The notes under the pieces were generated by a model. The model had not been told where the DNA came from and searched no databases. It saw only the letters and a list, made by a program, of their open reading frames with translations. A stretch of 64,000 nt of DNA from Oxalobacteraceae bacterium. GTDB lineage: Bacteria > Pseudomonadota > Gammaproteobacteria > Burkholderiales > Burkholderiaceae_D. A program made the position numbers and the translations under genes. The stretch spans positions 1-64,000 of the forward strand of contig JANXTY010000032.1 of NCBI GenBank assembly GCA_025352145.1, written 5' to 3'. This document shows, piece after piece, positions 1-9,679 of this stretch (position 1 is the first letter of the stretch; each line of letters starts with the position of its first letter).

Positions 1-122
1 AAAAAGCGCGTATTTTGCAATAGTTTATTTTGCAGGGGAAATCGTCTCGCCCAAATTAGCGTTGTACGCAGGTAGGTGTTGTGCGATGTGAAATGGGGTG
101 GAATTGGCGGGATTGTTCGGAG

Positions 123-1148
123 TTAGTGTGGGAAATTACACCAACGTTGGTCGGTCGAGCTTGAGGGTGGATTCAATCTCCCATGATCAAGGTCCTGATC
201 GACCAAAAACAAGGGACGCCGCTTTACTTCTTCGTACACATGTCCCAGATATTCTCCCAATACGCCAATCGAAAACAGCTGGATGCCTGAGAAGAACATC
301 AGGCCGACTGTCAATGTCGTCCAGCCCGGAACAGGATTGCCGAAGATCAGTGTACGAACCGCTATTCCGATTGCGTAAAGAATGGAAATCAGGGAAATCA
401 CACCTCCTACGGCGCTCCAGACTTTGAGCGGCAAGGTGGTAAAGGCAGTGACGCCTGCCAGCGCCAGCTTTCCTAAACTGCGGAAGGTGAAGCTCGATTC
501 CCCTGTGGCACGGTCGAGCGGTACGAAGGGCAGGGCGGCGCTTTTGAAACCGACCCAGGCATACAAACCTTTCATGAAGCGATTGCGTTCCGGCAGTTGA
601 CGCAACGCATCGACTACACGACGATCCATTAAACGAAAATCACCGGCGTTGCGGGGGATTTTGATGGAGGATCCGCTTTCCATAATGCCGTAAAAAAGGC
701 TGGTGCCCCAACGCTTGAAGGGTGACTCGTGGCCACGGTCGGCGATGACCCCATACACCATGTCGTATCCGGATTGCCATAGTTTGACCATTTCCGGCAA
801 CAGCGCGAGCGGGTGCTGGTAATCGGCGTCGATCAAGATCACGGCATCGCCTTGTGCATATTCGATTCCGGCGGAGAGCGCTGCTTCTTTGCCGAAGTTG
901 CGCGACAAGCCTAGATAGCGCACTCCACATTCTGCGGCGACCGAGGTGACTGCTGCATCGGTGTTGTCGCGGCTTCCATCGTTGATGACGATGATCTCGT
1001 AAGTGGCGGTGATTTGTTCCAGCGTTTTTTGCAAATCGCGCAGGAAGCTGGCGATATGGGCTGATTCGTTGTAGGCCGGTACCACACAGCTGATGCGCAG
1101 GGGCTCAGAGCTGTTTGAGGCGGGGGGGGGCGGTGTCATGTGAATCAT
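123..1148 (-). CDS. Membrane-anchored family-2 glycosyltransferase (GtrB/ArnC/DPM1-like)
   Basis: Predicted polyprenyl-phosphate glycosyltransferase that moves a sugar from a nucleotide donor to a lipid carrier at the cytoplasmic membrane. The 341-residue protein has the GT-A opening ISCVVPAYNES near residue 20, a metal-binding DAD in VILIDADYQHP near 105, and the family motif GDFRLMDRR. Two hydrophobic C-terminal segments (about 235-255 and 270-295) are followed by EYLGHVYEEVKRRP, as in GtrB and ArnC. The start could be the ATG at 1148 or the one at 1139. A run of nine C (coding sense) lies just inside the start, giving a Pro4 stretch. The gene stands alone, with about 180 bp separating it from the ABC-F gene upstream. 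The sugar and acceptor cannot be told from sequence. Confidence 0.85.
   Translation of the reverse strand: MIHMTPPPPASNSSEPLRISCVVPAYNESAHIASFLRDLQKTLEQITATYEIIVINDGSRDNTDAAVTSVAAECGVRYLGLSRNFGKEAALSAGIEYAQGDAVILIDADYQHPLALLPEMVKLWQSGYDMVYGVIADRGHESPFKRWGTSLFYGIMESGSSIKIPRNAGDFRLMDRRVVDALRQLPERNRFMKGLYAWVGFKSAALPFVPLDRATGESSFTFRSLGKLALAGVTAFTTLPLKVWSAVGGVISLISILYAIGIAVRTLIFGNPVPGWTTLTVGLMFFSGIQLFSIGVLGEYLGHVYEEVKRRPLFLVDQDLDHGRLNPPSSSTDQRWCNFPH
1122..1130 (-). repeat. Homopolymer of nine C (coding sense) at the glycosyltransferase start
   Basis: Nine consecutive G on the plus strand, read as C9 in the coding sense, lie within codons 4-8 counted from the ATG at 1139. A gain or loss of one base would frameshift the whole catalytic domain. 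Confidence 0.9.
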
Positions 1149-1332
1149 GGGAACCTTTTCTCAGTCCGGGAAAGAAGTATTTTTGATCGCGCTTGGACAA
1201 TGCTGAGCCAATTATAAAACGAACTAAAATTGGTATCGCATAAGGTTGTAGTGGTCAGGTATTTTCGGGAACCTCCATAGTTTTTTTTGTCGCACTAGAG
1301 TCTCTGGAAGTCGGTTTTTCCATTCGTTAACT

Positions 1333-3333
1333 TCAGGCGGCAATTTTTTCCAGTTGTTCCTGTTGCTCCAGCCATTCGCTTTCCAGTTGCGCTAGATCTT
1401 TGGTGTAATAAGCTTGGTCAGTGAGCAGGGTTTTCAGTTTGGCTTTGTTGGCACTTTCGTAGATTTCGGAGGCGGCCAGTTGGGTATCGATTTCTGCTTT
1501 TTGGGCATTGCGTTTGGCAATTTGCTCTTCCAATCGTTTGATGCGTGCCTCGATGGGTTTTCTTTGGGTGGCAAGGCGTTGGCGCTGTTCGGCATCGAGT
1601 TTTTTCTGCGCGTTCTTATCGACCTGTTTTTCCACTGATGGACCGGCTGATACTGGCGACACGAGAGGCAATTCAGCGGATTTGTCCGTGGCGACCGGCA
1701 GTACTTTGGTCCCTTTCCCCAGCTTGGTTTGAAACAACCAATCTTTGTAGTCGTCCAGATCGCCATCGAAGGGCTGCAATTTTCCGTCGGCGACGATGAT
1801 GAATTGATCGGTAGTGGCACGAAGTAAGTGGCGATCATGCGAGACCACTACCAAGGTGCCTTCGAACTGGGCTAACGCGTCGGTCAATGCTTCGCGTGTT
1901 TCCAGGTCAAGATGGTTGGTCGGTTCATCGAGCAGGAGCAGGTTAGGGCGCTGCCAGACAATCAGGGCTAATGCCAAACGTGCTTTTTCACCGCCGGAAA
2001 AAGGGCGAATCGAACTGGTCACCATATTGCCGGGGAAGTTGAAACTGCCCAGAAAATTACGCAACTCTTGCTCGCGCACGGTGGGTGCGATTTTGGCCAA
2101 GTGCCAGAGCGGCGATTCATCATGGCGTAGCATTTCGACTTGATGCTGAGCGAAATACCCAATCGTTAGACCTTTGCCGACGGTTGCTTCGCCCGTCAAT
2201 GGTTGCAATTCGCCTGCGATGGTTTTAATGAGGGTGGACTTACCGGCGCCGTTGACCCCTAGCAAGCCGATGCGCTGACCGATTTGCAATGAAAAATTAA
2301 TGCCGGTCACGATGGTTTTGTTGCTGATGGGGTCGCCGTGTTCATTGGTGATGAGGTAACCGGCATCGACATCTTCCATCACCAGCAATGGATTGGGCGC
2401 GTTGAGCGGTTCGCGGAATTCAAAAGAAAATTCCGCCGCTGCACGTAAGGGTGCCAGCTCCTCCATTTTTTCCAATGCCTTCATGCGGCTTTGTGCCTGG
2501 CGTGCTTTACTGGCTTGCGCTTTGAAGCGATTGACGAAGGACTCTAGATGCGCTCGTTGCCGCATTTGCTTTTCCATAGCGCCAGCGGCCAGAATCATCT
2601 GGGCTGCGCGTTGACGTTCGAAGGCGGAATAATTGCCGGAGTAGCGTTTGAGTTTTCGTTCGTCGATGTGCACGATCACATTGACGACCTCGTCGAGAAA
2701 ATCGCGGTCATGCGAAATGATGAGCAGCGTACCGGCATAGCGTTTGAGCCAGTCTTCGAGCCAGATAATGGCATCCAAATCGAGATGGTTGGTGGGTTCA
2801 TCAAGCAGGAGCAAATCGGATGGGCACATCAGCGCTTGCGCCAGATTTAAGCGCATGCGCCAACCGCCGGAGAAGCTGGCAATGGGTTGCTGCATCTGTT
2901 CTATCGTGAACCCCAGGCCCAGAAGTAATTGTTCGCCGCGTGAATTGACGGTATAGGCATCGGCGTCGGCCAGTGCGCTGTACAGTTCGCCGATATGAAT
3001 GCCGTTTTCGGTACTTTCCGGCTGTGCTTCTAGCTCGGCCAATTCTGCTTCGAGAGTGCGTAAGGTGACGTCGCCATCGATGGCGTAATCTAATGCCGCA
3101 CGATCGAGCGCAGGAGTCTCTTGGGCGACGTAGGCGACGCGCCATTTGGCGGGATAGTCGATCTCGCCCTGGTCAGCGTGGAGCTCTCCGCGTAGCAAGC
3201 CGAACAGACTGGATTTGCCCGCGCCGTTGGCGCCGATGAGGCCGATTTTATCGCCGGGATTGAGTGTGACATCGACGGTTTCAAGCAATGGCTTGATGCC
3301 GCGCATGAGGCTAACTTGTTGGAAACGAATCAT
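1333..3333 (-). CDS. yheS: ABC-F family ATPase, YheS/Uup type
   Basis: A soluble ATPase with two ABC domains and no membrane segments. ABC-F proteins bind the ribosomal E site and help translation or ribosome rescue. The first Walker A is GANGAGKSS (about residues 35-43) and the second GVNGAGKST (about 355-365). Signatures are FSGGWRMRLNLAQAL and FSGGEKARLALAL, and both Walker B motifs read LLLLDEPTNHLD. A charged linker separates the domains. The C-terminal 100 residues are a Lys/Glu-rich coiled coil (KPIEARIKRLEEQIAKRNAQ region). The 666-residue length and the N-terminal sequence fit YheS better than EttA. It is followed downstream by the unlinked glycosyltransferase and preceded by prmB on the same strand after a 128-bp gap. 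Confidence 0.9.
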   Translation of the reverse strand: MIRFQQVSLMRGIKPLLETVDVTLNPGDKIGLIGANGAGKSSLFGLLRGELHADQGEIDYPAKWRVAYVAQETPALDRAALDYAIDGDVTLRTLEAELAELEAQPESTENGIHIGELYSALADADAYTVNSRGEQLLLGLGFTIEQMQQPIASFSGGWRMRLNLAQALMCPSDLLLLDEPTNHLDLDAIIWLEDWLKRYAGTLLIISHDRDFLDEVVNVIVHIDERKLKRYSGNYSAFERQRAAQMILAAGAMEKQMRQRAHLESFVNRFKAQASKARQAQSRMKALEKMEELAPLRAAAEFSFEFREPLNAPNPLLVMEDVDAGYLITNEHGDPISNKTIVTGINFSLQIGQRIGLLGVNGAGKSTLIKTIAGELQPLTGEATVGKGLTIGYFAQHQVEMLRHDESPLWHLAKIAPTVREQELRNFLGSFNFPGNMVTSSIRPFSGGEKARLALALIVWQRPNLLLLDEPTNHLDLETREALTDALAQFEGTLVVVSHDRHLLRATTDQFIIVADGKLQPFDGDLDDYKDWLFQTKLGKGTKVLPVATDKSAELPLVSPVSAGPSVEKQVDKNAQKKLDAEQRQRLATQRKPIEARIKRLEEQIAKRNAQKAEIDTQLAASEIYESANKAKLKTLLTDQAYYTKDLAQLESEWLEQQEQLEKIAA

Positions 3334-3461
3334 TAGTTACTTTTTTAGTTACTTTTAGAAAAATTGAAACCAGGTGTTGGAGGGCCGCCGTCTTGGTAGT
3401 GATTGTGATGACAAGCCATCCAATGGTGAAATAAGTTGAAACAGGGGAGGAGCCGGCAGTT

Positions 3462-4370
3462 CTATTTAATATTCCGCAATTGTTCCGCCGTAATCAGAAA
3501 TACCATATCGTCGCCTGCACTCGTAGTTAGCCAAGTGAATTCCATGTGAGGGAAAGCGGCCTCCGCATGGGTACGTTCATTGCCGATTTCAACCATGAGA
3601 ACGCCGTTTTTATTCAGGCGTGAGGCTGCGCCGGCAATGATCTTGCGCACCAGATCCATGCCGTCGGTTCCCCCAGCCAATGCGATCTGCGGTTCGCATA
3701 CATATTCGGGGGGCAGCTTGCGCATAGAGTCGCTGTTGACATAGGGGGGATTGCTGATGATGAGGTCGTATTTTTTTGCGGGCAACGTGGCGTACAGATC
3801 GGATTCAATCAATGTGATGCGCTCTTGCAGTGCATAGTCATCGACGTTGCGGCGGGCCACGGCGAGAGCATCGCTGGAGATGTCTACAGCGTCAATGTAG
3901 GCATCGGGAAACGCATCCGCCAGCATGATCGGCAGGCAGCCGGAGCCGGTGCAAAGATCGAGAACGTTGCGTACTTTGGAAGCATCGCTGATCCAGGGTG
4001 AACACTGATCCGGGATCAACTCGGCGATAAATGAGCGCGGCACGATGACGCGTTCATCGACATAAAAACGATAACTGCCCAGCCACGCTTCGTGGGTGAG
4101 ATAGGCTGCGGGTATACGCTCGGCGGCACGGCGTTCGATCACCTTGAGCAGGAGGTTGATTTCTTCCGGCAGCAGTCGCGCGTCGAGAAAGGGATCCAGC
4201 GTTTCTAGTGGCAGCTTAAGTGTATGCAGGATCAGGTAAGCCGCTTCATCAAGAGCATTGCTGTTACCGTGACCGAAGAAAAGTTCGGCTGTGTTGAAGC
4301 GTGTCACAGCGTAGCGCAGCAAGTCGCGGGGGGTGGAGAAGATCTGGTTAATGGCGGTAATGGCGGTCAT
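3462..4370 (-). CDS. prmB: Ribosomal protein L3 glutamine methyltransferase PrmB
   Basis: SAM-dependent N5-glutamine methyltransferase acting on ribosomal protein L3. The 302-residue protein has the SAM-binding motif VLDLCTGSGCLPIML near residue 135 and the catalytic NPPY motif (IISNPPYVNSDS) near 205, which defines the HemK/PrmA-type glutamine methylases. The N-terminal helical domain (residues 1-90) is the substrate-recognition part of PrmB/PrmC. PrmB is preferred over PrmC because of the N-terminal RDLLRYAVTRFNTAELFFGHG segment and the location directly downstream of dapE, the usual arrangement in Burkholderiales. The gap to dapE is 36 bp, so co-transcription is likely. Confidence 0.93.
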   Translation of the reverse strand: MTAITAINQIFSTPRDLLRYAVTRFNTAELFFGHGNSNALDEAAYLILHTLKLPLETLDPFLDARLLPEEINLLLKVIERRAAERIPAAYLTHEAWLGSYRFYVDERVIVPRSFIAELIPDQCSPWISDASKVRNVLDLCTGSGCLPIMLADAFPDAYIDAVDISSDALAVARRNVDDYALQERITLIESDLYATLPAKKYDLIISNPPYVNSDSMRKLPPEYVCEPQIALAGGTDGMDLVRKIIAGAASRLNKNGVLMVEIGNERTHAEAAFPHMEFTWLTTSAGDDMVFLITAEQLRNIK

Positions 4371-4406
4371 TGGGGGCTTTTTATAAAACGGGTACGGATC
4401 GCATTT

Positions 4407-5543
4407 TCAACGGTTCGATAACAATAAATTTTCCAGCAAACGACGATAAATATTTTTCAGCGGGTCGATATAACGCACTTCGATATGTTCATCAATTTTG
4501 TGGATGCTGGCATTGGGTGGCCCAAATTCGATCACTTGCGGACATATCTGTGCGATGAAGCGTCCATCCGAGGTTCCGCCGGTGGTAGACAGATCTGCAT
4601 CGATACCGGTTTCTGCTTTGATGGCTTTGCATAACGCTTCGCTCAATTGACCGCGCGGCGTCAAAAAGGGGAGGCCGCTGATGGTCCAGCGCAGGTCGTA
4701 TTCCAGACGGTGTTTGTTCAATATTTCGTGTACGCGTTTCTGTAATCCATCGGATGTGCTGGCAGTCGAAAAACGGAAGTTGAAATCGATGACGATCTCG
4801 CCTGGAATGACGTTCGAGGCACCGGTGCCGCTATGGATGTTGGAAATTTGGAACGATGTCGGTGAGTAGTATTCGTTTCCCGCATCCCAGTACTCGGCCA
4901 CCAATTCGGTCAAAACGGGGGCAGCGAGGTGAATTGGATTGTTGGCCAGTTGAGGATAGGCGATGTGGCCTTGAACCCCTTTGATATGGAGCTTGCCGGA
5001 CATCGAACCACGGCGACCGTTTTTGATGGTGTCGCCCAAGGAGTCAGAGCAGGTCGGCTCGCCAACGATGCAGTAATCCATCTGCTCGCCCCGTTCTTTG
5101 AGTGTGTTGCAAACGATGACGGTGCCGTCGGTGGCCGGGCCTTCTTCATCACTGGTGATCAGAAAACCGATGGAGCCATTGTGATTCGGATGGGCGACAG
5201 TGAATTCTTCTACGGCGACGACAAAAGCAGCGATAGAGGTTTTCATATCGGCAGCGCCGCGACCGTATAACTTGCCATCGCGATGCGTGGGGATGAAAGG
5301 TTGCGATTGCCACTGGTCGACCGGGCCGGTGGGCACCACGTCAGTATGGCCCGCGAACACGACCAAAGGCTGTGACGATCCGCGACGCGCCCATAAATTG
5401 GTGACGTCGTTGGATTGGATGGTTTCACAGTGAAAACCCAGCGGCGACAAGAGATCGATCAAATGTTGCTGGCATCCTTTGTCGTCGGGAGTGATCGATG
5501 AAAGAGCGATCAGTTTTTCGGTGAGCGCTAGCGTTTTACTCAT
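4407..5543 (-). CDS. dapE: Succinyl-diaminopimelate desuccinylase DapE
   Basis: Zn-dependent M20 peptidase-family enzyme that hydrolyses N-succinyl-LL-diaminopimelate to LL-diaminopimelate and succinate, in lysine and peptidoglycan precursor synthesis. Counted from the chosen ATG, the metal ligands and catalytic residues are visible: H66 and D68 (AGHTDVV), D99 (GRGAADM), E133/E134 (TSDEEGP), and a C-terminal histidine in [14 protein letters not shown]. The GGTSDGR loop is also present. The frame is open to 5651, but that extension runs through the neighbouring gene and looks non-coding. The ATG at 5543 gives the normal 378-residue length and leaves a short gap to the YffB-like gene. Confidence 0.95.
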   Translation of the reverse strand: MSKTLALTEKLIALSSITPDDKGCQQHLIDLLSPLGFHCETIQSNDVTNLWARRGSSQPLVVFAGHTDVVPTGPVDQWQSQPFIPTHRDGKLYGRGAADMKTSIAAFVVAVEEFTVAHPNHNGSIGFLITSDEEGPATDGTVIVCNTLKERGEQMDYCIVGEPTCSDSLGDTIKNGRRGSMSGKLHIKGVQGHIAYPQLANNPIHLAAPVLTELVAEYWDAGNEYYSPTSFQISNIHSGTGASNVIPGEIVIDFNFRFSTASTSDGLQKRVHEILNKHRLEYDLRWTISGLPFLTPRGQLSEALCKAIKAETGIDADLSTTGGTSDGRFIAQICPQVIEFGPPNASIHKIDEHIEVRYIDPLKNIYRRLLENLLLSNR

Positions 5544-5571
5544 AAGGTGGGGGCCATGTATTTTCTGGAAA

Positions 5572-5949
5572 TTATGCGTGAAATATCTGTTGAAAAAGTG
5601 CATCCGAAAATCCGGCGTAACAATTACTTCCACCGTTTTTATCGGTGACACACACTACGGGCCGCTTAATAATCGAAGGAGCGCTGACCATCAATTCGAC
5701 TGCGCTCTGGACATCGCAGATGGCAGCTTTTTGCTCTGGTGTCAGGGCCCGCCATGTGGTGCCTTTGCGGTTCACCAGCACATCCCATGCCACGTCTTTA
5801 AGCCAGATTTTGATCCAGTCGGCGCGTATGCCTGATTTTTTGAAGTCATGAAATGTGTGGGAAATAGCATGCGTATCGAGCCAGATACGGGCTTTTTTTA
5901 CCTGGTCGCAATTGGGGATGCCGAACAACGTGATCGTCTTGCCACTCAT
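5572..5949 (-). CDS. ArsC/Spx-family protein, YffB-like
   Basis: A small thioredoxin-fold protein of about 125 residues. It starts [20 protein letters not shown], with the single redox cysteine followed by the KKAR helix typical of YffB/ArsC homologues. The C-terminal IKRPVVC segment matches the conserved cis-proline region (RP) of the fold. Residues specific to true arsenate reductase cannot be confirmed, so the substrate is unknown; YffB proteins are often called glutathione-dependent reductases. A GTG at 5961 is an alternative start giving four more residues. It lies between pilU and dapE on the same strand, 15 bp after the pilU stop and 28 bp before dapE, so it is probably part of the dap transcript. 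Confidence 0.82.
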   Translation of the reverse strand: MSGKTITLFGIPNCDQVKKARIWLDTHAISHTFHDFKKSGIRADWIKIWLKDVAWDVLVNRKGTTWRALTPEQKAAICDVQSAVELMVSAPSIIKRPVVCVTDKNGGSNCYAGFSDALFQQIFHA

Positions 5950-5964
5950 GATGTCATGCACTGT

Positions 5965-7107
5965 TTAGCCTAAAGTGAATTCGGTAAATGAGGCGGAGCT
6001 TTCTTCTTTTTTCTGGTCTTTCTCAGCTTCTTCCTGGAACATGGCGCTTGATTTGTCGTTATTGAGCAGCCATAGCATATTGGATGCGGAATCGGCATTG
6101 GCGACAGCCTCGTCTTGGGTGATCAAGCCCTCTTTGACCATTTCCAAAAATGCTAATTCAAAAGTCTGTGAACCGGGGGAGAGGCTTTTTTCAATAGCTT
6201 CCTTGATTTGGTCGATATTGCCTTTTTCAATCAAATCGGCAACGTAACGGGTATTGAGCATGATCTCGACGGCGGCCAGGCGTCCGCCATTGACTGCGCG
6301 TACCAGACGCTGGGAGATGATGGCTTTGAGTGCGGAAGCGAGATCTTGCAGCAGCGCATTCCGATTCTCGATGGGATAAAAGCTGATGATCCGGTTGAGC
6401 GCGTTATAGGTATTGTTGGCGTGTAAGGTGGCGACGACTAAATGTCCCGATTGAGCGTATGCCAGCGCTGCTGCCATGGTTTCTTTGTCGCGGATCTCAC
6501 CGATCAGGATGCAATCCGGTGCCTGGCGCAGGGCGTTCTTCAATGCGATATGCAAGGTCTCTGCATCGGAGCCGAGTTCGCGTTGATTGACAATCGACTT
6601 TTTATTGCGGAACAAAAATTCAATCGGATCTTCGATCGTTAAAATGTGGCCGGCTTGCAATTCATTACGATAGTCGAGCAAAGATGCGATGGTGGTTGAT
6701 TTCCCGGAGCCGGTGGCACCAACCACAAGCATGAGTCCGCGTTTTTCCATGATTAAATTGGACAGAGACGTTGGCACACCCAATTGATCAAAGGGCGGAA
6801 CGTGGCCTGGAACAAAACGAAAGACGGCAGAGAATGACCCGCGTTGACGGAACGCCGACAGGCGGAAGCGGCCGATGCCTTCCAATGGAATACCCACATT
6901 GAGTTCGCCCTCTTTGTGCATTTTTTCCATAGCCTCAGGCGAAACGACCTCCGCGAGCAATGCCAAAATATTTTGATGATCTAATTTTTGCTGATTAATG
7001 GGGATCAGGTGACCATTGATCTTCAGATGAACTGGAGAGTTAACGGCAAAAAACATATCCGATGCTTCTTTTTCCTTCATCAACAGGAATAAGCGATCCA
7101 TTGCCAT
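5965..7107 (-). CDS. pilU: PilT/PilU-family type IV pilus ATPase (PilU-like)
   Basis: A hexameric AAA-type secretion ATPase expected at the inner-membrane base of the type IV pilus, where PilU supports PilT-driven retraction. The 380-residue protein has Walker A GATGSGKST at residues 130-138, the Asp box around TIEDPIEF, Walker B ILIGEIRDKETM, and the His box VVATLHANNTYNALNRI. The N-terminal PAS-like domain (1-110) and the charged C-terminal tail (EEAEKDQKKEESS) fit PilU better than PilT. No other pilus gene is nearby. It sits between dapD and the YffB-like gene on the same strand, an unusual place for a pilus motor. A 190-bp gap separates it from dapD. Confidence 0.88.
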   Translation of the reverse strand: MAMDRLFLLMKEKEASDMFFAVNSPVHLKINGHLIPINQQKLDHQNILALLAEVVSPEAMEKMHKEGELNVGIPLEGIGRFRLSAFRQRGSFSAVFRFVPGHVPPFDQLGVPTSLSNLIMEKRGLMLVVGATGSGKSTTIASLLDYRNELQAGHILTIEDPIEFLFRNKKSIVNQRELGSDAETLHIALKNALRQAPDCILIGEIRDKETMAAALAYAQSGHLVVATLHANNTYNALNRIISFYPIENRNALLQDLASALKAIISQRLVRAVNGGRLAAVEIMLNTRYVADLIEKGNIDQIKEAIEKSLSPGSQTFELAFLEMVKEGLITQDEAVANADSASNMLWLLNNDKSSAMFQEEAEKDQKKEESSASFTEFTLG

Positions 7108-7297
7108 AACGTGCCCCTAAATCAAACAAAAAAAAGAAAATCCACAATATCCAACATCAGCGGCTATTCATCAGCGGCTATTTTTATCTCAAGAAAATCT
7201 ACTTATTACATCCAATGCGCCCAAGGAGCAATGTTGCGGTACTGCTTTGCTGTCTTTGCCAATGCGGTTGCTTGTGCATAGCGGTTGCCAACAACGA

Positions 7298-8146
7298 CTA
7301 AATTGCGCGCAATAATTCGTTGATGCCTGTTTTAGCACGGGTCTTGGCATCGACACGTTTGACGATCACTGCGCAATACAAACTGTATTTCCCATCTTCC
7401 GATGGCAGATTGCCGGATACAACGACGGAGCCCGCCGGAATCCTGCCATAGCTAACCTCGCCGGTCGCCCTGTCATAAATCTTGGTAGATTGACCGATGT
7501 AGACACCCATTGAAATAACTGAATTTTCTTCAACGATCACGCCTTCCACCACTTCGGAGCGTGCGCCGATGAAGCAGTTGTCTTCAATAATGGTTGGATT
7601 GGCCTGCATCGGTTCAAGTACGCCACCGATGCCGACGCCGCCGGACAAATGTACGTTCTTGCCAATTTGCGCGCAGGATCCTACGGTAGCCCAGGTATCG
7701 ACCATCGCGCCTTCATCCACATAGGCGCCGATATTGACATAGGAGGGCATCAACACGACGTTTTTGGCAATGAAACTGCCACGCCGCGCGACTGCCGGCG
7801 GTACTACGCGAAAGCCACCTTTGGCGAAATCTTCAGCGGTGTAATTGGCAAATTTAGTGGGGACTTTGTCGTAAAACTGCATTGAAGGCAAGCCGCTGGC
7901 ACTGCCTGCGCCGATTGGCATGACAACATTATCTTCCAGACGGAAAGACAGCAATACTGCCTTCTTCACCCATTGATTGACTATCCAGCCAGCATCGCTT
8001 TTTTGCGCGACGCGCAATGTGCCTTGATCGAGCTGGTTAATGATATGGGCCACTGCTTCGCGTACTTCTGCACTACCATTGTCAGGAGTAATGTCGGCCC
8101 GGTTTTCCCATGCTTGGTCGATGATTTGTTGCAGTTGTTGTGTCAT
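7298..8146 (-). CDS. dapD: Tetrahydrodipicolinate N-succinyltransferase DapD
   Basis: Transfers succinyl from succinyl-CoA to tetrahydrodipicolinate, the step before DapC. The protein has 282 residues. After an alpha-helical N-terminal domain ([19 protein letters not shown]), the middle shows hexapeptide repeats of a left-handed beta-helix ([38 protein letters not shown]), as in trimeric DapD. The C-terminal [18 protein letters not shown] segment is conserved in the family. The stop of dapC is only 3 bp upstream of this ATG, so dapC and dapD are co-transcribed. Confidence 0.96.
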   Translation of the reverse strand: MTQQLQQIIDQAWENRADITPDNGSAEVREAVAHIINQLDQGTLRVAQKSDAGWIVNQWVKKAVLLSFRLEDNVVMPIGAGSASGLPSMQFYDKVPTKFANYTAEDFAKGGFRVVPPAVARRGSFIAKNVVLMPSYVNIGAYVDEGAMVDTWATVGSCAQIGKNVHLSGGVGIGGVLEPMQANPTIIEDNCFIGARSEVVEGVIVEENSVISMGVYIGQSTKIYDRATGEVSYGRIPAGSVVVSGNLPSEDGKYSLYCAVIVKRVDAKTRAKTGINELLRAI

Positions 8147-8149
8147 GTT

Positions 8150-9382
8150 TTACGATCTTAAAAATGAGAATGAGGGCAATTCGGACAGCTTGTTGGTAAA
8201 TTCCACGATGCGATTCGCCGCTTCCAAGCATTCCTCCAACTCGGCGACCAGCGCCATGCGGATGCGATTTTGGCCGGGATTGACACCATGTGCTTCCCGG
8301 GCCAGATAACTGCCCGGTAATACGGTGACATTATATTCGGCATACAGGCGCTTGGCGTATTCCGTGTCGCTGATGCGTGTGTGTTTGTTGAGATTGGCCC
8401 ACAGATAAAAGCCGGCGTCGGGCAGAGCGACATCAAGCACGGTTTGCAACAAAGGGGTGATTTGGCTGAATTTGGCAATGTATTTGGCGCGATTCTCAAG
8501 CACATGGCCCTCGTCATTCCATGCGGCGATGGAGGCGGCTTGAATCGACGGACTCATGGCGCTGCCATGATAGGTGCGATATAAGAGAAATTTTTTGATG
8601 ACCTCGACGTCCCCAGCGACAAAACCCGAGCGCATGCCGGGTACATTTGAGCGCTTGGATAAACTGGAAAAGGCAATCAGGTTTTTATAATCGGAGCGGC
8701 CGAGTTGATGGGCCGCTTCTAATCCGCCCAAAGGCGCTTCGGCCTTGAAATAAATCTCGGAGTAACACTCATCGGCAGCAATGACGAAGCCATAGCGGTC
8801 GGATAAGGAAAATAGCGTGCGCCAGTCGTCCAAGGTAAGTACGGCACCCGTGGGATTGCCGGGCGAACACAGGTAGAGTAACTGCACTCGCGACCAAACG
8901 TCTGGCGGTACGCTGTCATAGGCGGGGGCAAAGTTACGGGCAGGATCCGAATTGACGAAATACGGCTGCGCCCCGGCCAGATAGGTTGCGCCTTCATAGA
9001 TTTGATAGAAGGGATTGGGACACATCACCAGGGCATTGGGAATCGGATTGATGATGGTCTGTGCCAGTGCAAACAAGGCTTCGCGCGAGCCATTGACGGG
9101 CAATATCTGGGTGGCGGGATTGAGTTTGGGCAGGGCATAGCGGCGCTCCAACCAGCCTGCAATACTGGTGCGCAAGGCGTCCGAACCGATGGTGCTGGGA
9201 TAACTGGCTAATCCGCCGACATTGTCTGCTAGCGTTTTTTGAATGAACAGTGGCGTTGCATGTTTGGGTTCGCCTATGCCCAGACTAATGGGCGCATAAC
9301 GGGTTGTCGGTGTGACCCCGGCAAACAATTGGCGCAGTTTTTCAAAGGGATAAGGCTGGAGTTGTTCTAAAAGTGGATTCAC
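8150..9382 (-). CDS. dapC: Succinyldiaminopimelate transaminase DapC
   Basis: PLP-dependent class I/II aminotransferase converting N-succinyl-2-amino-6-ketopimelate to N-succinyl-LL-diaminopimelate. Conserved parts are LGIGEPKHATP near the N-terminus, LCSPGNPTGAVL, the ADECYSEIYF strand, and the PLP lysine in FSSLSKRSNVPGMRSG. The frame stays open to 9538, but family proteins begin like NPLLEQLQPYPFEKLRQLF, so the GTG at 9382 is the likely start (410 residues). The upstream extension is judged non-coding. DapC here replaces the ArgD-type aminotransferase used elsewhere, as is usual in Burkholderiales. Confidence 0.9.
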   Translation of the reverse strand: MNPLLEQLQPYPFEKLRQLFAGVTPTTRYAPISLGIGEPKHATPLFIQKTLADNVGGLASYPSTIGSDALRTSIAGWLERRYALPKLNPATQILPVNGSREALFALAQTIINPIPNALVMCPNPFYQIYEGATYLAGAQPYFVNSDPARNFAPAYDSVPPDVWSRVQLLYLCSPGNPTGAVLTLDDWRTLFSLSDRYGFVIAADECYSEIYFKAEAPLGGLEAAHQLGRSDYKNLIAFSSLSKRSNVPGMRSGFVAGDVEVIKKFLLYRTYHGSAMSPSIQAASIAAWNDEGHVLENRAKYIAKFSQITPLLQTVLDVALPDAGFYLWANLNKHTRISDTEYAKRLYAEYNVTVLPGSYLAREAHGVNPGQNRIRMALVAELEECLEAANRIVEFTNKLSELPSFSFLRS

Positions 9383-9679
9383 GTGAAATGCGCAGTGGGG
9401 CTGCGAAAAAGGCAACTTGAAAAAAGATCGATACATTGTAAAAACGGGTAGCGGCATTATACCGGTCGAATGGGAAGTTACGGGCAGGTGCATGATGGTA
9501 GGGGAATTTTTGAAACTCTCATTAGTGGCGAGCGCCAAAAAATGTTGTTACGGAAATGGTAATGATCACACATTCCTCGAGATGCGCCCCTAGTTGATTG
9601 CCAGTGTCGGCTTATTTTGCGACAGAGTTTGGTGCTTAGTCGGTTGGCATCAGGTGGGTTTTTAGAAATTAAATTAAAT

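Noticed and set aside
98-427. Plus-strand frame over the glycosyltransferase gene
   Set aside because: Antisense to a gene with clear motifs, with unusual composition; a shadow frame.
7206-7297. Minus-strand frame between pilU and dapD that reads a protein-like string ending in APWAHWM
   Set aside because: It has no start codon after the preceding stop inside dapD and matches nothing I know. It may be chance or a very short gene remnant, and evidence is too thin.
7108-7297. Direct repeat ATCAGCGGCTATT twice near 7160-7185
   Set aside because: Only two short units in an otherwise ordinary gap; no further structure.
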